From Heyndrickxia ginsengihumi (GTDB taxonomy: Bacteria; Bacillota; Bacilli; Bacillales; Bacillaceae_C), in contig NZ_JAAIWK010000014.1 in the NCBI RefSeq assembly GCF_011008565.1, positions 1-64,000 of the forward strand: a DNA stretch of 64,000 nucleotides. The letters run 5' to 3'. Both the position numbers and the translations under genes were made by a program. The first letter of the stretch is position 1; every line of letters starts with the position of its first letter. Below, in pieces: positions 62,271-64,000 of the stretch. The notes under the pieces are model-generated. The model ran no database searches and was not told where the DNA came from. It saw nothing but the letters and a program-made list of their open reading frames with translations.

Positions 62271-63185
62271 ATGAAAAAATCGATAAGTCTATTATTAATT
62301 ATCATACTTGTCATTAGTTTATCTGCATGCTCAATGAATCCTCCGGAATGGGCAAAGCCTGGTAAACATAAAGAATTAAAAGATATGAAAATCGGATTAA
62401 GTATTTCAACTTTGGATAATCCATTTTTTGTGTCATTAAAAAATGGGGTTATTCAAGAAGCAGCAAGCAAAGGGATAAAAGTGATTACAGTAGATGCACA
62501 AAATGATACCGAAAAACAAATGAATGATATTGAAGATTTAATTCAGCAAGGTGTCGATATGTTATTGATCAATCCAACTGACTCTGCTGCTATTTCCTCA
62601 GCAGTACAGAGCGCGAACCATATCGGAATCCCCGTTATTACTTTGGATCGATCAGCGGATAAAGGTAAGGTAGAAACTTTAGTTGCATCTGATAACATTA
62701 CTGGAGGAAAAATGGCAGCAAACTTTATTATCAATAAGGTCGGCAAACATGCAAAAGTTGTAGAATTACAGGGTACACCGGGTGCCTCTGCAGCTCGTGA
62801 ACGCGGGCAAGGATTCCACGAAATTGCAGACAAAAAACTCGATGTAATTGCAAAACAAACAGCAAATTTCGATCGGACGCAAGGTTTAAATGTTATGGAA
62901 AATCTCTTGCAAGGACATAAAGATATCCAAGCTGTCTTTGCCCAAAATGATGAAATGGCGCTGGGTGCAATTGAAGCAATTAAAAGCTCAGGAAGAGATA
63001 TTGTTGTCGTAGGATTTGATGGAACAGATGACGGGATTAAAGCTGTTAAAGAAGGAAGATTAAGTGCAACAGTTGCTCAGCAGCCGGTATTAATCGGGAA
63101 ACAAGCAGTTATAGCAGCATCTAAAGTATTACAAGGAAAAAAAGTGAAAAGTAGAATTGCGGTACCATTAAAATTGATTCAATAG
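62271..63185 (+). CDS. rbsB: Ribose-binding lipoprotein
   Basis: Extracellular solute-binding protein, 304 residues. A signal peptide of about 19 residues ends in the lipobox LSAC, so the Cys is lipid-anchored. LSISTLDNPFFVSLKNGV, LIQQGVDMLLINPTDSAAIS and VFAQNDEMALGAIEAIKSSG are type I periplasmic-binding signatures with ribose contacts. ATG 62271 follows GGGGTG; the frame extends upstream but the signal peptide starts here. A terminator follows. Confidence 0.95.
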   Translation: MKKSISLLLIIILVISLSACSMNPPEWAKPGKHKELKDMKIGLSISTLDNPFFVSLKNGVIQEAASKGIKVITVDAQNDTEKQMNDIEDLIQQGVDMLLINPTDSAAISSAVQSANHIGIPVITLDRSADKGKVETLVASDNITGGKMAANFIINKVGKHAKVVELQGTPGASAARERGQGFHEIADKKLDVIAKQTANFDRTQGLNVMENLLQGHKDIQAVFAQNDEMALGAIEAIKSSGRDIVVVGFDGTDDGIKAVKEGRLSATVAQQPVLIGKQAVIAASKVLQGKKVKSRIAVPLKLIQ

Positions 63186-63345
63186 TTTTCTATCATTCTA
63201 AATGATGATGGTATACTAAGTTTTATTGCTAATATGATGAAAAAAATTCATTTAGTTCTCTGAATGATTAGAGTTGGGAAGAAACCGAATAACTTAAAAG
63301 AAAAAGTTTATTTACCATTAAAATATACAATATTCCATCATTTGA

Positions 63346-63372
63346 AACGGGTTTCAATACCCGTTTTTTTTA
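63346..63372 (+). terminator. Terminator of the rbs operon
   Basis: AACGGGT (63346-63352) pairs with ACCCGTT (63359-63365) around TTCAAT, followed by a run of T. Confidence 0.88.
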
Positions 63373-63409
63373 TACATGCTGACTTAATTTGAATAGCTAT
63401 GTTGACTAT

Positions 63410-63446
63410 ATGACATTTGTCATCTATCCTACTTGACATTTATGTC
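63410..63446. promoter_or_regulatory. Paired palindromes upstream of des
   Basis: ATGACATTTGTCAT (63410-63423) and GACATTTATGTC (63435-63446) share the GACA/TGTC half-site. They lie 90-125 bases before the desaturase start. The cold-responsive regulator DesR binds repeated sites in this position in B. subtilis. Assignment to DesR is inference. Confidence 0.5.
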
Positions 63447-63536
63447 TATTATTCATGGTGGCCATCTTTTAAAATGATGGTAAGAAAGGCAAAGATATCG
63501 TATTTTGTCTTAATCATGATTTGTCAGGAGGCACAC

Positions 63537-64000
63537 ATGCGTAATCAAAAAATTGCTGAGTTAAGAAAAAATGTTGCTTCGTTCGAGCGTTCAAACCGAA
63601 AGAAAAGCATTCGCCAAATGATTAATACAGCCGTTCCATTTTTCTTGTTATGGTTTGCGGCATATATAAGTTTATCGGTTTCCTATTTGCTAACTTTAGT
63701 GTTTGCCATTGTTGCATCTGGATTTGTTATTCGAATGTTTATTATTTTTCATGATTGTTGTCACGGATCATTTTTTAAAAATAAAAAAGCTAACCAAATC
63801 ATTGGGACCATTAGTGGAATTATTACGATGTTCCCATTTGAGAAATGGAAAAGAAGCCATGCTATTCATCATGCTACTAGTAATAATTTAGATAAAAGGG
63901 GAACAGGCGATGTTTGGGTCATGACGGTTAATGAATATGTTGCCGCATCGTTTTGGGGAAGATTAGGCTATCGCCTTTATCGTAATCCAATTGTACTGTT
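63537..64000 (+). CDS. des: Acyl-lipid desaturase Des (5' part, cut by the window edge)
   Basis: Membrane enzyme introducing a double bond into phospholipid acyl chains for cold adaptation. The visible 154 codons match B. subtilis Des. Membrane helices at about 30-70; first histidine box HDCCHGS and second HAIHHATS; then NLDKRGTGDVWVMTVNEYVA and a RLYRNP segment. TCAGGAGGC precedes ATG 63537. No stop occurs before the window ends. desK/desR, if present, lie beyond it. Confidence 0.92.
   Translation, partial: MRNQKIAELRKNVASFERSNRKKSIRQMINTAVPFFLLWFAAYISLSVSYLLTLVFAIVASGFVIRMFIIFHDCCHGSFFKNKKANQIIGTISGIITMFPFEKWKRSHAIHHATSNNLDKRGTGDVWVMTVNEYVAASFWGRLGYRLYRNPIVL

Noticed and set aside
63703-63891. 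62-codon ORF near the right edge
   Set aside because: Out-of-frame shadow of the partial desaturase gene, which has two histidine boxes and a good ribosome site.
1-64000. CRISPR array, prophage, integrative element or insertion sequence
   Set aside because: No regularly spaced repeats, no transposase or integrase frames, and no tRNA-flanking attachment duplication were seen.

Overview
The window looks like the chromosome of a low-GC Bacillota of the family Bacillaceae. Gene content, gene order and regulatory sites resemble Bacillus subtilis and relatives: pucABCDE, rbsRKDACB, a gmu/lic-type PTS operon, vmlR, fra (ydhG), ywbE, an mhqO-mhqP pair with textbook MhqR operators, a flavodoxin under paired Fur boxes, a ZTP riboswitch before serA, cre and des. 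No rRNA, tRNA, CRISPR array, prophage or complete insertion sequence was seen. The genus cannot be fixed from this evidence.

Layout. 0-7.4 kb is a redox and electrophile-stress block: a SufR-like Fe-S regulator, sodA, an FMN reductase with a seven-iron ferredoxin, then a quinone-detoxification set (ring-cleaving dioxygenase, DoxX protein, WrbA-type quinone reductase), and an ArsR regulator with an MFS exporter. 7.5-12.9 kb is a complete xanthine dehydrogenase operon (pucABCDE). 13-38.8 kb is an accessory zone of single genes (methyltransferases, hydrolases, acetyltransferases, Fe-alcohol dehydrogenase, flavodoxin, luciferase-like monooxygenase with FMN reductase, serA, M29 aminopeptidase, Fra, a DUF2087/GIY-YIG pair). 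It is interspersed with at least seven broken genes and long decayed spacers. 38.9-51.7 kb holds a hydroxyacid dehydrogenase/aminotransferase pair, the ABC-F protein VmlR behind an elaborate attenuator leader, a permease with a structured leader, an MBL hydrolase, an MFS drug exporter, a GNAT gene interrupted by one TGA, and an alpha/beta hydrolase that appears to start at ATT. 51.7-57.1 kb is a minus-strand beta-glycoside PTS operon (IIB, IIC, IIA, phospho-beta-glycosidase, GntR regulator, ROK kinase). 57.4-63.2 kb is the ribose operon rbsRKDACB. The last gene is a desaturase cut by the window edge.

How genes work together. The two sugar operons are divergent and share a 320-bp control region carrying a candidate GntR/UTRA operator on one side and a perfect cre site on the other. 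Three copies of a roughly 180-bp repeat with inverted ends (AGGCTGGGACAAAA type) lie between genes, one inside the PTS operon. Most start sites were chosen by Shine-Dalgarno spacing and are noted where they differ from the longest reading frame. Product calls rest on motifs and remembered family sequences; no database search was run.
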